Under the pieces are notes generated by a model, which saw only the letters and a list, made by a program, of their open reading frames with translations, ran no database searches and was not told the DNA's origin. Position numbers and translations under genes: made by a program. Below, in pieces: positions 50,855 through 59,994 of a stretch of 64,000 nucleotides of DNA. This stretch comes from Larkinella insperata (lineage in GTDB: Bacteria > Bacteroidota > Bacteroidia > Cytophagales > Spirosomataceae): positions 3,858,501-3,922,500 of the forward strand of contig NZ_CP110973.1 in NCBI RefSeq assembly GCF_026248825.1. The letters are read 5' to 3'. Positions within the stretch are counted from its first letter, which is position 1. Each line of letters begins with the position of its first letter.

Positions 50855-51244
50855 ATGGAATTTATTATCGACAAGCCGAAAGTACGGCAGGGTTACAGCT
50901 ATGTTCTCAAAACCTCTTGGTTACAGGACGCTGTAGCGGCTCGTAAATTAATTACCAGCATCCGTCTGGTTTATAGAAGTCCACATACAGAACAGACCGA
51001 ATGGACGCTGGTCACAGGAGAATACTGGTTTCCTAATCAACGGGTCCATTACCCCCGCTTCTACATTGAAGTAGAAGCCGTGCCTGTTTCCCTGAAGCCG
51101 CAAATTCAGACGATGGTCCAAACTGCGGTCATTCCTCAGCTTATCGATTGGATGGATCAGCAGGAAAAGTTAGAGAATAATTCGACAGTTCTTAAGGAAA
51201 ACTTCCGGGCCGTCTTTAAAGATGAATCCTTAGTAATCAGCTGA
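50855..51244 (+). CDS. Protein of unknown function
   Basis: A 129-residue cytosolic protein from the ATG at 50855 (EFIIDKPKVRQGYSYVLKTS). The beta-rich first half (VYRSPHTEQTEWTLVTGEYW; YPRFYIEVEAVPVSL) is followed by a helical C-terminus. No motif or family recognised. It is 45 bases downstream of the previous small gene and probably co-transcribed. Confidence 0.6.
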   Translation: MEFIIDKPKVRQGYSYVLKTSWLQDAVAARKLITSIRLVYRSPHTEQTEWTLVTGEYWFPNQRVHYPRFYIEVEAVPVSLKPQIQTMVQTAVIPQLIDWMDQQEKLENNSTVLKENFRAVFKDESLVIS

Positions 51245-51306
51245 TTTTCTTAATAAGTTTGAATGAATCAACTGATTAATATACGGGTAAACCAGCTTTA
51301 ACTTCC

Positions 51307-51900
51307 TCACTCCGGCAAACCGTACGCCTTCCGAACGGCTTCGTAATCGCTGTAATCAATAGCCGCCCGACGGCCGTTGCTGACCGCGTTAGCCGTGACG
51401 ACCACCACGCGGATGGCTTCGAAATATTCATTACCCGTCTGAAAGTTAACCGTTCGGCGCAGAAATATTCCGGCCAGTGTCTGGTTGTTGCCGGGAAATA
51501 CAAAATGCGTATAGGCGTTTCCCTTCAGGGTTTCGCCCGGAATTGAAAACCAGAAAGAATCTTCTTCGCCGTTGCCCTTCGGCACCGACTGTTTCACGTA
51601 AACGTAGAACGCACTCTTTTCCACCACATCCCGGTTGATGGCCTGGGGCAGGGGCAGGAGCAAATCCGTTAATCCTTCGTGGCTGCGGCCTGAGAAATTG
51701 ATTTGCTGCACGTTAGCCGTGCCGTCGGCGCCTTTTGCCCCCGGATCTCCTTTGTCTCCTTTCGGTCCGGCTGCTCCCGCTGGGCCTGTTGGCCCTGCTG
51801 GTCCCTGCGGCCCCGCCGGTCCTTCCAGGCTCTGACAGGCGCTCACCGCGACACAACCGACGACCAGAAACTTTGCCACTACGCGTAAATACGTCTTCAT
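51307..51900 (-). CDS. Collagen-like lipoprotein
   Basis: A 197-residue lipoprotein from the ATG at 51900 (lipobox AVSACQ, Cys about residue 21). Immediately after it comes a collagen-type Gly-x-y tract of 11 triplets (SLEGPAGPQGPAGPTGPAG, AAGPKGDKGDPGAKGADG), which can form a triple helix, then a globular beta-rich domain of about 130 residues (QINFSGRSHEGLTDLLLPLP; FYVYVKQSVPKGNGEEDSFW; IRVVVVTANAV). Likely a trimeric surface protein lifted off the membrane by a short collagen stalk. Function unknown. Confidence 0.8.
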   Translation of the reverse strand: MKTYLRVVAKFLVVGCVAVSACQSLEGPAGPQGPAGPTGPAGAAGPKGDKGDPGAKGADGTANVQQINFSGRSHEGLTDLLLPLPQAINRDVVEKSAFYVYVKQSVPKGNGEEDSFWFSIPGETLKGNAYTHFVFPGNNQTLAGIFLRRTVNFQTGNEYFEAIRVVVVTANAVSNGRRAAIDYSDYEAVRKAYGLPE

Positions 51901-52286
51901 GCGGAATAAAATTTTAACGGAATAAAAGGGATGTACACTCATCATTTCGGCTACGAAACTACAAGATTCTAAACGATCATCGGCAGCTGGTGGCTAACCT
52001 TCTTCAAATTAGATGAAAGAGTTCTGACCCCAATCACAAAATTAGGAATGAATAGAATATGATAATACGGTGATTTGATTGACTTTATTTTGCAAACTTA
52101 TAAGTAAGCACGCTGAAATTTTTGCTTTCATGAATTGAAAAAAGCGATGTTACTACCATAAATCATATTCTGAATTTATAAAGTACCGCTTAGAGAGTCA
52201 TTAAGTAATGGCTCAATGCTGACTGAAACCGCCTATTAATCTCCATCAATAAGTAACAGTACCGATCATCTCTAACTCCCTTTTCT
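51901..52286. other. AT-rich region before the second susC
   Basis: A 386-base AT-rich gap between the divergent collagen-like lipoprotein and susC genes with no credible reading frame. I could not settle on a promoter, although TTTATTTTG near 52085 is close to a -7 element. Confidence 0.4.
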
Positions 52287-55200
52287 ATGAAAAACCATCT
52301 ACAGTCAGGTTGGCAAACCTTCTACAAGGGATTGCTCATGAGTATTTTAATGACCAGTTGTCTGGCGCTCACAGCCCAAAGCCAAACCGTATCGGGGCGC
52401 GTTACGGCGGGCGAATCCGGCGAGCCCCTGCCGGGCGTCAGTGTCGTCATCAAGGGCACTACGCAGGGTACCAACACCGATAATGCGGGCAAATACACAC
52501 TCCGGCTGCCCAATGCCAATGCTACGCTGGTCATCAGCTTTATCGGGTATTTAAGCCAGGAAGTGGCCGTCAACGGGCGCTCGGCGGTGGACGTGAGGTT
52601 GGAAGTGGACACCAAATCGCTGGAAGAAGTGGTGGTGGTGGGGTACGGAACGCAGGAAAAGGTGAACCTGACCGGGGCCGTGGGAGTAGCCGACAGCAAA
52701 CGGCTTCAGAATCGGCCGATTGCGTCGGTGGGGGAAGGCTTGCAGGGCGTGATTCCCAACCTGAACATCAATGTTCGGAACGGCGACCCGGCCCAGCCCA
52801 TCACGTTCAACATCCGGGGTTATGAGTCGATCAACGGCGGGGCGCCCCTGATTCTGGTCGATAACGTTCCAATGGACTTGAACCGGGTTAATCCCAACGA
52901 TATTGAGAGCATCAGCGTCCTGAAAGATGCCTCGGCTTCGGCGGTATACGGCGCCCGGGCGGCCTTCGGGGTGGTGCTGGTAACGACCAAAAGTGGGAAA
53001 AGCGGTAAGATCAACGTCTCGCTCAACACGCAGTTTTCGCTGGCCAAACCCATTTTCAACATGGATGTGGTGACGGACCCGTACCAGTTTGTGCTGGCCC
53101 GCAACCGGGCGAACGTCCGCAGCAGTGGAATACCGGCTTTTGACGATGATATGGTAGCTGGAACCAAAGCCTATTCCGAGAATCCGGCGACGGCTCCGCA
53201 ATGGAAAGTCGTAAATGGGGTGCTCCGGTATTACGGTTATAACGACTACCAGAGCCGCATCATGACCGATTACGCCCCAACCAGTCAGCACGATCTTTCC
53301 ATATCGGGCGGGACGGAAAAATCGCGGTACCTGGTTTCGCTCGGGTATTTCTCCAAAGATGGGTACCTGCGCTACAACAACGAGAAATTCAAGCGGTACA
53401 ACATCATGATGAAAGCCGATTTCCAGATCAACAAGTGGCTGAGTCTGGACGAAAAGGTGATTTTTAATTCGCAGAACAGCGACAAACCGCACTTTTATAA
53501 CTGGGATGTTAACATCAACTCCCTGGCGCGGGTCAGCCCGATCATGCCGGTGCAGTTTCCCGACCTCGACTATTACGTCACCCCGGGCGACCGCGAAAAA
53601 TACGCGCCCTACATTGGCAAATATTTCGGCGGCACCAACTTCTTTCCGTACCTGATGGACGGTGGCCGGACAACCTACACCAACAACGACATCTGGCTGA
53701 CGCAGGGTGTGACCCTGACCCCGTTGAAAGGCCTGAAAATCCGCTCCGATTTTTCGTATAATATCTTCAACCGGATGTATCAGGACGTCCAGAGCAAGAT
53801 AGACATTGTGGATGCGAATCTGCTGGCGGCCAATATCGTCAGCAACGGTTTTAGTGGCGATGACTGGATTCGGAACGAAAACAACTACAACCAGTATTAC
53901 GTTTTCAACGCCTTTGCCGAATACAACGTCCCTCTGCCGACGAATCATAACCTGACCGCCATGATTGGCTTCAATCAGGAGCGGGGGCAATACCGGTATG
54001 CTGGGGCGCAGGCCCGGGCACTCATTACGCCCCAGGTGACCGATATCAACGCCACGACAGGTACGCAGCAGACCTTCGGAAGCAAGGCGCACGTGGCGCT
54101 GCGGGGTGCTTTTTATCGACTGAACTACAACTACAAAGAGCGCTACCTTATTGAATTCAACGGACGGTACGATGGAACGTCGCGGTTTCCGAAGGAGAGC
54201 CGGTTTGGTTTCTTCCCCTCGGTATCGGCGGGCTGGCGGATCAGCAACGAAAAATTTATGGCCGGAACCGGCTCCTGGCTCGACAACCTGAAACTGCGGG
54301 CGTCGTACGGAACGCTGGGCAACCAGATTCTGCTGGACGGCAACCGCAACCAGATTTACTACCCGTATGTGGCCACGATGGGTACGGGGCAGTCGCCGTA
54401 CATGTTTACAAACGCCCTGATCCCCTTCGTTTCGGCGGCCGGTCTGGTAAGTCCGTCGCTGACCTGGGAAACGGTTATTTCCAAAAATATTGGTCTGGAC
54501 GTAACGATGCTTCGGAACCGGCTGGACGCTTCGCTGGATGTGTTCACGCGTGATACAAAAAACATGTTGATGGATGTATCCTATCCGGCCATTCTGGGAA
54601 CAACCGCCCCAAAAGAAAACGCGGCTGATCTGCGGACGAAAGGCTGGGAACTGTCGCTGACCTGGCGGGACAAATTCCGGCGCGACTGGAATTACGACCT
54701 GACCCTGGCGCTGTCGGACTGGACCGCCGAGATTACCCGCTTCAACAACCCGACTGGGGCGCTGCCCAACAACAGCAACATCTATTATGTAGGCCAGAAG
54801 CTGGGAGAAATCTGGGGGTTTGAAACGGCCGGTATTTTCCAGACCACGGACGAGGTCGCGCAGGCTCCCAAGCAAACCAATATCGGTGCCAACTGGCGGC
54901 CCGGCGACATCCGGTACACCGACCTGAACGGCGACGGCGTGATTAATTTCGGAAACAACACCCTGGCGAATCCGGGCGACCGCAAAGTGATCGGCAACAG
55001 CACCCCCCGGTATTCGTTCGGGATCAACGGCGGATTGGGCTACAAGAACTTGCGCTTAACGGTTTTCTTCCAGGGTATTGGAAAGAAAGACCACTGGCCC
55101 ACGTCTGACAACTGGACCTGGTTTTTCCCCTTTAACGCGGGTCACGTCGAGAAATATTACATCACCGACACCTGGACCGAGGATAACCGGGATGCCTACT

Positions 55201-55490
55201 TCCCGGCGGCTCACATATCGACCAACGACAAGAAAAACCTCCAGGTACAGTCGCGGTATTTACAGAATGCGGCTTATATCCGTCTGAAAAACATTACGTT
55301 GAGCTACGACCTTCCCCAGAGGTTGCTTCAGAAAGTGGGCATCGGCAGAGCGCAGGTTTTCACCACCGGCATGAACCTGTGGGAGTTCACCAAAATGCGC
55401 AAACCGCTGGACCCCGAAACCATTCAGTCGGCGGCTATCGAATACCCCATGCAGCGCATTGCCACCCTGGGTCTTAATGTTTCTTTCTGA
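52287..55490 (+). CDS. susC: SusC/RagA family TonB-linked outer-membrane protein (second)
   Basis: A 1067-residue transporter: signal peptide ending near LTAQSQ, carboxypeptidase-like domain (VSGRVTAGESGEPLPGVSVV), SusC signature VVVVGYGTQEKVNLTGAV, plug (FNIRGYESINGGAPLILVDN; VLKDASASAVYGARAAFGVV) and a C-terminal barrel ending in LGLNVSF. The VVVVGYGTQ linker and the paired SusD with a full RagB/SusD domain suggest glycan rather than peptide substrates (tendency, not proof). No CAZyme is directly adjacent other than the esterase two genes upstream. Confidence 0.95.
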   Translation: MKNHLQSGWQTFYKGLLMSILMTSCLALTAQSQTVSGRVTAGESGEPLPGVSVVIKGTTQGTNTDNAGKYTLRLPNANATLVISFIGYLSQEVAVNGRSAVDVRLEVDTKSLEEVVVVGYGTQEKVNLTGAVGVADSKRLQNRPIASVGEGLQGVIPNLNINVRNGDPAQPITFNIRGYESINGGAPLILVDNVPMDLNRVNPNDIESISVLKDASASAVYGARAAFGVVLVTTKSGKSGKINVSLNTQFSLAKPIFNMDVVTDPYQFVLARNRANVRSSGIPAFDDDMVAGTKAYSENPATAPQWKVVNGVLRYYGYNDYQSRIMTDYAPTSQHDLSISGGTEKSRYLVSLGYFSKDGYLRYNNEKFKRYNIMMKADFQINKWLSLDEKVIFNSQNSDKPHFYNWDVNINSLARVSPIMPVQFPDLDYYVTPGDREKYAPYIGKYFGGTNFFPYLMDGGRTTYTNNDIWLTQGVTLTPLKGLKIRSDFSYNIFNRMYQDVQSKIDIVDANLLAANIVSNGFSGDDWIRNENNYNQYYVFNAFAEYNVPLPTNHNLTAMIGFNQERGQYRYAGAQARALITPQVTDINATTGTQQTFGSKAHVALRGAFYRLNYNYKERYLIEFNGRYDGTSRFPKESRFGFFPSVSAGWRISNEKFMAGTGSWLDNLKLRASYGTLGNQILLDGNRNQIYYPYVATMGTGQSPYMFTNALIPFVSAAGLVSPSLTWETVISKNIGLDVTMLRNRLDASLDVFTRDTKNMLMDVSYPAILGTTAPKENAADLRTKGWELSLTWRDKFRRDWNYDLTLALSDWTAEITRFNNPTGALPNNSNIYYVGQKLGEIWGFETAGIFQTTDEVAQAPKQTNIGANWRPGDIRYTDLNGDGVINFGNNTLANPGDRKVIGNSTPRYSFGINGGLGYKNLRLTVFFQGIGKKDHWPTSDNWTWFFPFNAGHVEKYYITDTWTEDNRDAYFPAAHISTNDKKNLQVQSRYLQNAAYIRLKNITLSYDLPQRLLQKVGIGRAQVFTTGMNLWEFTKMRKPLDPETIQSAAIEYPMQRIATLGLNVSF

Positions 55491-55505
55491 TCTGACAACC
55501 TGAAA

Positions 55506-57287
55506 ATGACCATGAAAAAATATAGAATTTTAGCTGGCTTCCTCTTCGCAACGGCTTTTCTGGTGAGTGGCTGTAACGACGAATTCCTTGAACGCTATCC
55601 GCTGGATCGCATCACCAACCAGACCTTCTGGAATACCGAGAACGACCTGCGGGTGTACAACAACAGCCTGTATGATCTGGCCCGTAACGACGATAACGTC
55701 CCCATTCTGCACGGCCACTACAACGGTTTTGAAAGCAACTGGGGCAGCGTTTGGTTTCAGGATGAGTTTGCCGATAACATGGCCCCCACCAACGCCCGCC
55801 ATCTTTTCTTTCAGCAGGTACGCTCCGGAAAACATACCGTTCCGACGGACCCCCAGCAGTTTGGTTACAAAGGCTGGAATTTCGTCAGGGCAATCAACGT
55901 GGGACTGGCTAACTACGACAAGGCCAATGTGGCCCAGGCGATTAAAGACCGGTACATCGCCGAAGCGCGACTGTTCAGAGGGTGGTTCTACGCCGAAAAG
56001 GTGCAGAAGTTTGGCGATGTGCCGTTTGTGGACAAAGAACTGAACGTCGATTCGCCCGAACTCTACGCAGCCCGAACTCCGCGCGAAGAGGCCATGACAA
56101 AAGTGCTGGAAGACCTCAATTTTGCGGCTACCAAACTGCCCGACAGTTGGAACGACGGCAACGCGCCGGGCCGACTGAACCGCTGGTGTGCCTTGCTGGT
56201 CAAGTCACGGCTTTGCCTGTATGAAGGTACCTGGCGCAAATACCACGGTGGGACCAACGCCACTCTGTGGCTGGAGGAAGCCGCCAGTGCCGCCAAGGAA
56301 CTGATGGACAAAGGACCCTACCGCCTATATAACACCGGCAATCCTAAGACGGATTATAACGCCTACCACCGCGTGCTTAACCTGGCCGGTAATCCGGAGG
56401 TGCTATACTGGCGGAAATACCAGTTGGGGGTTTTTACCAACCACGTTCAATCTTATTTCGAATACGCGGGTGGGGCCACAAAAAGTATGGTGGAAGATTA
56501 CCTGTGCACCGACGGTTTGCCCATCTCGCTGTCTCCGCTCTACAAAGGCGACGCCAAAATTGAGGATGTGTTCGAAAACCGTGACCCCCGGTTACGCCAG
56601 ACGGTTTTGCACCCGGAAGATGCCGCTTTTTACAAATACCACCTGGCCGACGGGCGGCCGTATCCGCGCATTCAGGGTATGGAAGGCGGCTATCTGTCGA
56701 CAACGGGCTACCACATTATCAAGCATTACAACGCCGACGATATGATCGGGAAAGCGTTTGATACCGCCGAATCACCCGCCATTATTCTACGTTTTGGTGA
56801 AGCCTTGCTGAATTATGCCGAAGCGCAGGCCGAACTCGGAAAAATTACCCAGGCTGACCTCGATCTCAGTATCAACAAACTCCGCGACCGCGTGGCCATG
56901 CCGCACCTCACAATCGGTAAAGTTCCGGTCGATCCACGGTACACCGCCGACGGCGTTTCCCCACTCATCGCCGAGATCCGGCGCGAACGGCGCATTGAAC
57001 TGTTCATGGAAGGCTTCCGGTACAACGACCTCAAACGCTGGAAACAAGGTAAAAAACTGCTGACGCCAACGCTGGGAATCCGGTGGGATGCGGCCGCCAT
57101 CGCCCGGTATCCGAAAGCCAACGTGAAAACCGCCGTTGATCCCGCGTCCGGCAACACGTACATTGACGTGTATCAAGGCACCGACTGGGCAAGCCCGGTT
57201 TTCGATGAGAACAAGCACTATCTGTGGCCGATTCCGCTGAATACGCTGGCGCAAAACCCGGCCATCAAACAAAACCCCGGCTGGTAA
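55506..57287 (+). CDS. susD: RagB/SusD family nutrient uptake lipoprotein (second)
   Basis: A 593-residue lipoprotein with lipobox VSGCND (Cys about residue 22) and the RagB/SusD layout: FLERYPLDRITNQTFWNTEN at the start, TPR-like helices (AIKDRYIAEARLFRGWFYAE), and the C-terminal SusD domain with IILRFGEALLNYAEAQAELG and IRRERRIELFMEGFRYNDL. It starts 15 bases after susC. The ATG at 55506 and the one at 55512 are both possible. Binds substrate on top of the SusC pore. Confidence 0.94.
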   Translation: MTMKKYRILAGFLFATAFLVSGCNDEFLERYPLDRITNQTFWNTENDLRVYNNSLYDLARNDDNVPILHGHYNGFESNWGSVWFQDEFADNMAPTNARHLFFQQVRSGKHTVPTDPQQFGYKGWNFVRAINVGLANYDKANVAQAIKDRYIAEARLFRGWFYAEKVQKFGDVPFVDKELNVDSPELYAARTPREEAMTKVLEDLNFAATKLPDSWNDGNAPGRLNRWCALLVKSRLCLYEGTWRKYHGGTNATLWLEEAASAAKELMDKGPYRLYNTGNPKTDYNAYHRVLNLAGNPEVLYWRKYQLGVFTNHVQSYFEYAGGATKSMVEDYLCTDGLPISLSPLYKGDAKIEDVFENRDPRLRQTVLHPEDAAFYKYHLADGRPYPRIQGMEGGYLSTTGYHIIKHYNADDMIGKAFDTAESPAIILRFGEALLNYAEAQAELGKITQADLDLSINKLRDRVAMPHLTIGKVPVDPRYTADGVSPLIAEIRRERRIELFMEGFRYNDLKRWKQGKKLLTPTLGIRWDAAAIARYPKANVKTAVDPASGNTYIDVYQGTDWASPVFDENKHYLWPIPLNTLAQNPAIKQNPGW

Positions 57288-57306
57288 TCAGCGCTATCCT
57301 GTTGTA

Positions 57307-57351
57307 AAAACCCGTTCGGCCGCGCGAAAAAAACGGGGTCGAACGGGTTTT
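57307..57351. terminator. Terminator between susD and the DxDDTAM gene
   Basis: AAAACCCGTTCG and CGAACGGGTTTT form a 12-base stem with a 21-base loop, between convergent stop codons. Confidence 0.75.
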
Positions 57352-57371
57352 CGCTGAAGAAGAGAATGCGT

Positions 57372-58577
57372 TCATACCGCGTCTGCATACACCAGGTATT
57401 CAACCAGCAGGGCGCGGGAATGCGCTTCACAGGTCCAGTCCATCCGAACCAACCGGGATTGGGCCATGCGGTTGAGCAGCGGGTTTTGCGAAGCCGTCAG
57501 CATCCCGGCGATAAAAAAGGAGTACTCCTCGATTTCTTTTTCGGGAATGACCTGCACGTCGATGCGGGGCGGTTTTTCACTCAGTTGCAGCAGGGACGTG
57601 GAAACAATCACCCGATCCATCACGGACAACCCGTCGTCCAGCAGTTGATAGGCATCCCGGATGAGTTGCGATCGAATCGGCTCCAGCGGCTCAGGCCGGA
57701 AAGCCGCCAGCAGTCCGGCAATGTGGTACAGAATCAGGGGTGCCCGCGGGTACGAATGCGAACACCGAAACGGCTCCCGAATGTAGTGCCCTTTCTCAAC
57801 CACCGACCGGATGAACGCAAAACTATCGCGATCGTGCTCGTTGAGTGGTAACTGATGGTGAAGAATGCAGAACAGCAGGTTGCAAAGCACACTGACATCA
57901 AATTCGACGGGCATGTTTTTGCCAAACCAGGTAGAGTAAGCCCGCAGATTGATGTATTCGGGAAAAGTGTCCTCCACCTGCCGGGTAGCGAGGTTGGCGT
58001 GCCCCGTCAGTTTGTGTTTAAACCAGCGCAAATCCTCGGGCGATGGGTGACTGGTCAGGTAGATCATGGCCGTGTCGTCGGCATCATCGGGAAGCCGGAA
58101 GTGCTCCATTCGGTTGAGAAACCGGCCGTTGGGAAAATGTCCGGACGGACGCCCGGCTTTCGGAGTGCGGTAAAAATTGTACGTCTTTAAACCGTCTTTG
58201 TTTTGAAAATCGGGATAGTGAGCTACGGCGTTCCGGATAATTTCGTCCACCGTTTTCTGCAAAGCGGGCGACAGCCGGTTCCGGATTTGTTGCAGCGCAA
58301 AAACCGTAATGGCGGTAAAAAAGATGTTGGTATCCGGGCGCCGGTACCCCAGCACCAGCGGATTCTTGCGGTAGGAGGGCAGCAGACCGGCCGGAAAATA
58401 AGCCGTATCTTCCGATTGAAGGGCCGCAATCCGCTGGAGTGACGTTTGAACAAAAGAGCGACTATCTGGCATAAGCGCCCAAAATACGGCATCAGCCGCC
58501 AATTTTGCCAACCCATGCCGCCAATCGCTGCTCATAAGTTCGAAGGTAGACCTTTGGGCGGCCTTTTTTCCTTTCAT
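57372..58577 (-). CDS. Uncharacterised protein with DxDDTAM terpene-cyclase motif
   Basis: A 401-residue protein with no signal peptide and a helical, toroid-like look. Residues 161-171 read RLPDDADDTAM, an exact match to the DxDDTAM motif in which the middle Asp is the catalytic acid of class II diterpene cyclases (DVDDTA in squalene-hopene cyclases). Upstream is YPDFQNKDGLKTYNFYRTPK and downstream VEFDVSVLCNLLFCILHHQL, both in positions where toroid enzymes keep conserved helices. It is shorter than known cyclases (about 500 residues). No prenyltransferase gene is nearby. It may instead be a non-enzymatic toroid; family assignment is open. Confidence 0.6.
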   Translation of the reverse strand: MKGKKAAQRSTFELMSSDWRHGLAKLAADAVFWALMPDSRSFVQTSLQRIAALQSEDTAYFPAGLLPSYRKNPLVLGYRRPDTNIFFTAITVFALQQIRNRLSPALQKTVDEIIRNAVAHYPDFQNKDGLKTYNFYRTPKAGRPSGHFPNGRFLNRMEHFRLPDDADDTAMIYLTSHPSPEDLRWFKHKLTGHANLATRQVEDTFPEYINLRAYSTWFGKNMPVEFDVSVLCNLLFCILHHQLPLNEHDRDSFAFIRSVVEKGHYIREPFRCSHSYPRAPLILYHIAGLLAAFRPEPLEPIRSQLIRDAYQLLDDGLSVMDRVIVSTSLLQLSEKPPRIDVQVIPEKEIEEYSFFIAGMLTASQNPLLNRMAQSRLVRMDWTCEAHSRALLVEYLVYADAV

Positions 58578-58629
58578 CCGCTAACTTCTTGCAACCACCC
58601 GGCCTTCTCCGTAGTTTCGTCTATACGAA

Positions 58630-59259
58630 ATGATTTTCAAGACCATGACACCAGTTCGAAAACACACCATTTTACGCCGGGTAAAAGATATCACACTGAG
58701 CGCCACGCTGGGCCTCGCCCTGCTGAACGGCACGGCGGTGTTGCAGAGTTGCGGGAACTCAAACGATGCAAACACCGAACAAACCAATGATTCCGGATCG
58801 GCGGAACGGTTTGGGAAAGGGGTCCGGACGTACATTACCGAAACCAGTCCCGGTAATTTTAAAATCACGGATGAGGTGCAGGTCGATCCCAAGCAGGCCG
58901 GGGCCATCGTCAATTACGCCGACGGACACCGCGACACGCTGAGTGTGGAAGCCGCCCGCCGACTGGTTCAGTCTGACCCGTCGACCAGCCAGTATTTCAA
59001 CAATCCGTCGGGATACCACCACGGCAGCGGTTTGTCCAATGTTCTGTTGTGGGGCAGCCTGGGGTATATGCTCGGCCGGTCGAATAACTCCGGCTTTGCC
59101 AACGAATACCAATACCGCTCGGGCGTTTACAACAACCCCCAGACCTTCCAGCGGGCCAATTCAATTGGCAGCAATGTCAACAGTTCGCGGATTAGCCGTC
59201 CTGCGGGCGGGCGGAGTGGTTTCTTCGGCGGGGGGCGTTCGCGGGGATTTTCGTCGTAA
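58630..59259 (+). CDS. Lipoprotein with Gly/Ser/Arg-rich tail
   Basis: A 209-residue probable lipoprotein: long N-terminal region, hydrophobic LSATLGLALLNGTAV and lipobox VLQSCGN (Cys about residue 41). A start at 58645 (MTPVRKH) would shorten the signal to a more usual length. The mature part has VRTYITETSPGNFKITDEVQ, a central YHHGSGLSNVLLWGSLGYML hydrophobic segment and a C-terminus of RPAGGRSGFFGGGRSRGFSS. No family recognised. Divergent from the DxDDTAM gene by 52 bases, so they share a control region. Confidence 0.65.
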   Translation: MIFKTMTPVRKHTILRRVKDITLSATLGLALLNGTAVLQSCGNSNDANTEQTNDSGSAERFGKGVRTYITETSPGNFKITDEVQVDPKQAGAIVNYADGHRDTLSVEAARRLVQSDPSTSQYFNNPSGYHHGSGLSNVLLWGSLGYMLGRSNNSGFANEYQYRSGVYNNPQTFQRANSIGSNVNSSRISRPAGGRSGFFGGGRSRGFSS

Positions 59260-59357
59260 AGAAGAGATAAAAGACAAAAGGCTTCGTAGTTGGTTAACTA
59301 TGCGATCTTTGTTCTTTGTCTCTGTTCTTTTCTCTATCCATAACCAACCTAAGCTAT

Positions 59358-59921
59358 ATGAAGCAAGCGTTTACGTACGGTGCGCTTCTGGCGTTAGCGC
59401 TTTTTTTCAACGCCTGTCAGAATAAGCAACAAGCATCGGAGGCCACATCACCGGCCGACACGACCGAAATTATAAACAACCAAACCGGTGCTGATAGTGA
59501 GGTGGCTGCCAGTGACTGGCTGAACAAACTGGTTGGCCCGCCAGAAGGTACGTTTCGGGGAATTAACCTGGGCGACGGCGTAGCGACAGTGAAAGCCAAA
59601 GAAAGCGCCGAGCCGTTCGAAGAGGATGCCAAGCACGTCGGTTACACCATTGAATACGAAAACCTGGAGTCGTTCGATGTTCAGTACTTCCTGGACAAGA
59701 GCAAAAAAGTGGAGCGGATTGAGGTGGATATCTACCTGAACAACCGGCAGTCGGTGGAAGATCACAAGAAGGAACTGGCGGCTTATTTCACCCGGCGGTT
59801 TGGCAGCCCAACGCAGCAGGGCTGGAACGTGGCAGGCAACCGGCAGGTCACGCTCACGGATGTGTCCAAGGGCAAAGACTTTGGCCTAAAACTGGTATTC
59901 GGCCCCAGCGCACGCGCGTAA
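59358..59921 (+). CDS. Lipoprotein of unknown function
   Basis: A 187-residue lipoprotein from the ATG at 59358 (KQAFTYGALLALALFFNACQ, Cys about residue 20). An upstream in-frame ATG at 59316 would add a non-signal leader. After a Gln/Thr-rich linker comes a beta-alpha domain (GTFRGINLGDGVATVKAKES; NLESFDVQYFLDKSKKVERI; DHKKELAAYFTRRFGSPTQQ). Domains of this outline often sense or bind small ligands, but none is recognised. Convergent with ilvE. Confidence 0.65.
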   Translation: MKQAFTYGALLALALFFNACQNKQQASEATSPADTTEIINNQTGADSEVAASDWLNKLVGPPEGTFRGINLGDGVATVKAKESAEPFEEDAKHVGYTIEYENLESFDVQYFLDKSKKVERIEVDIYLNNRQSVEDHKKELAAYFTRRFGSPTQQGWNVAGNRQVTLTDVSKGKDFGLKLVFGPSARA

Positions 59922-59931
59922 GCCAGGACCT

Positions 59932-59976
59932 AAAAAATCGGGGCGCCAACGGTATCTGAAACCCGTTGGCGCCCCG
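59932..59976 (-). terminator. Terminator of ilvE
   Basis: A 14-base perfect stem CGGGGCGCCAACGG/CCGTTGGCGCCCCG with a ten-base loop, followed on the minus strand by a T-run, 18 bases after the ilvE stop codon. Confidence 0.92.
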
Positions 59977-59994
59977 GTTGTATAAGCGGTAACC

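Noticed and set aside
52551..54875. 774-codon minus-strand frame opposite the second susC
   Set aside because: Antisense shadow of the SusC gene; long only because of codon bias on the coding strand.
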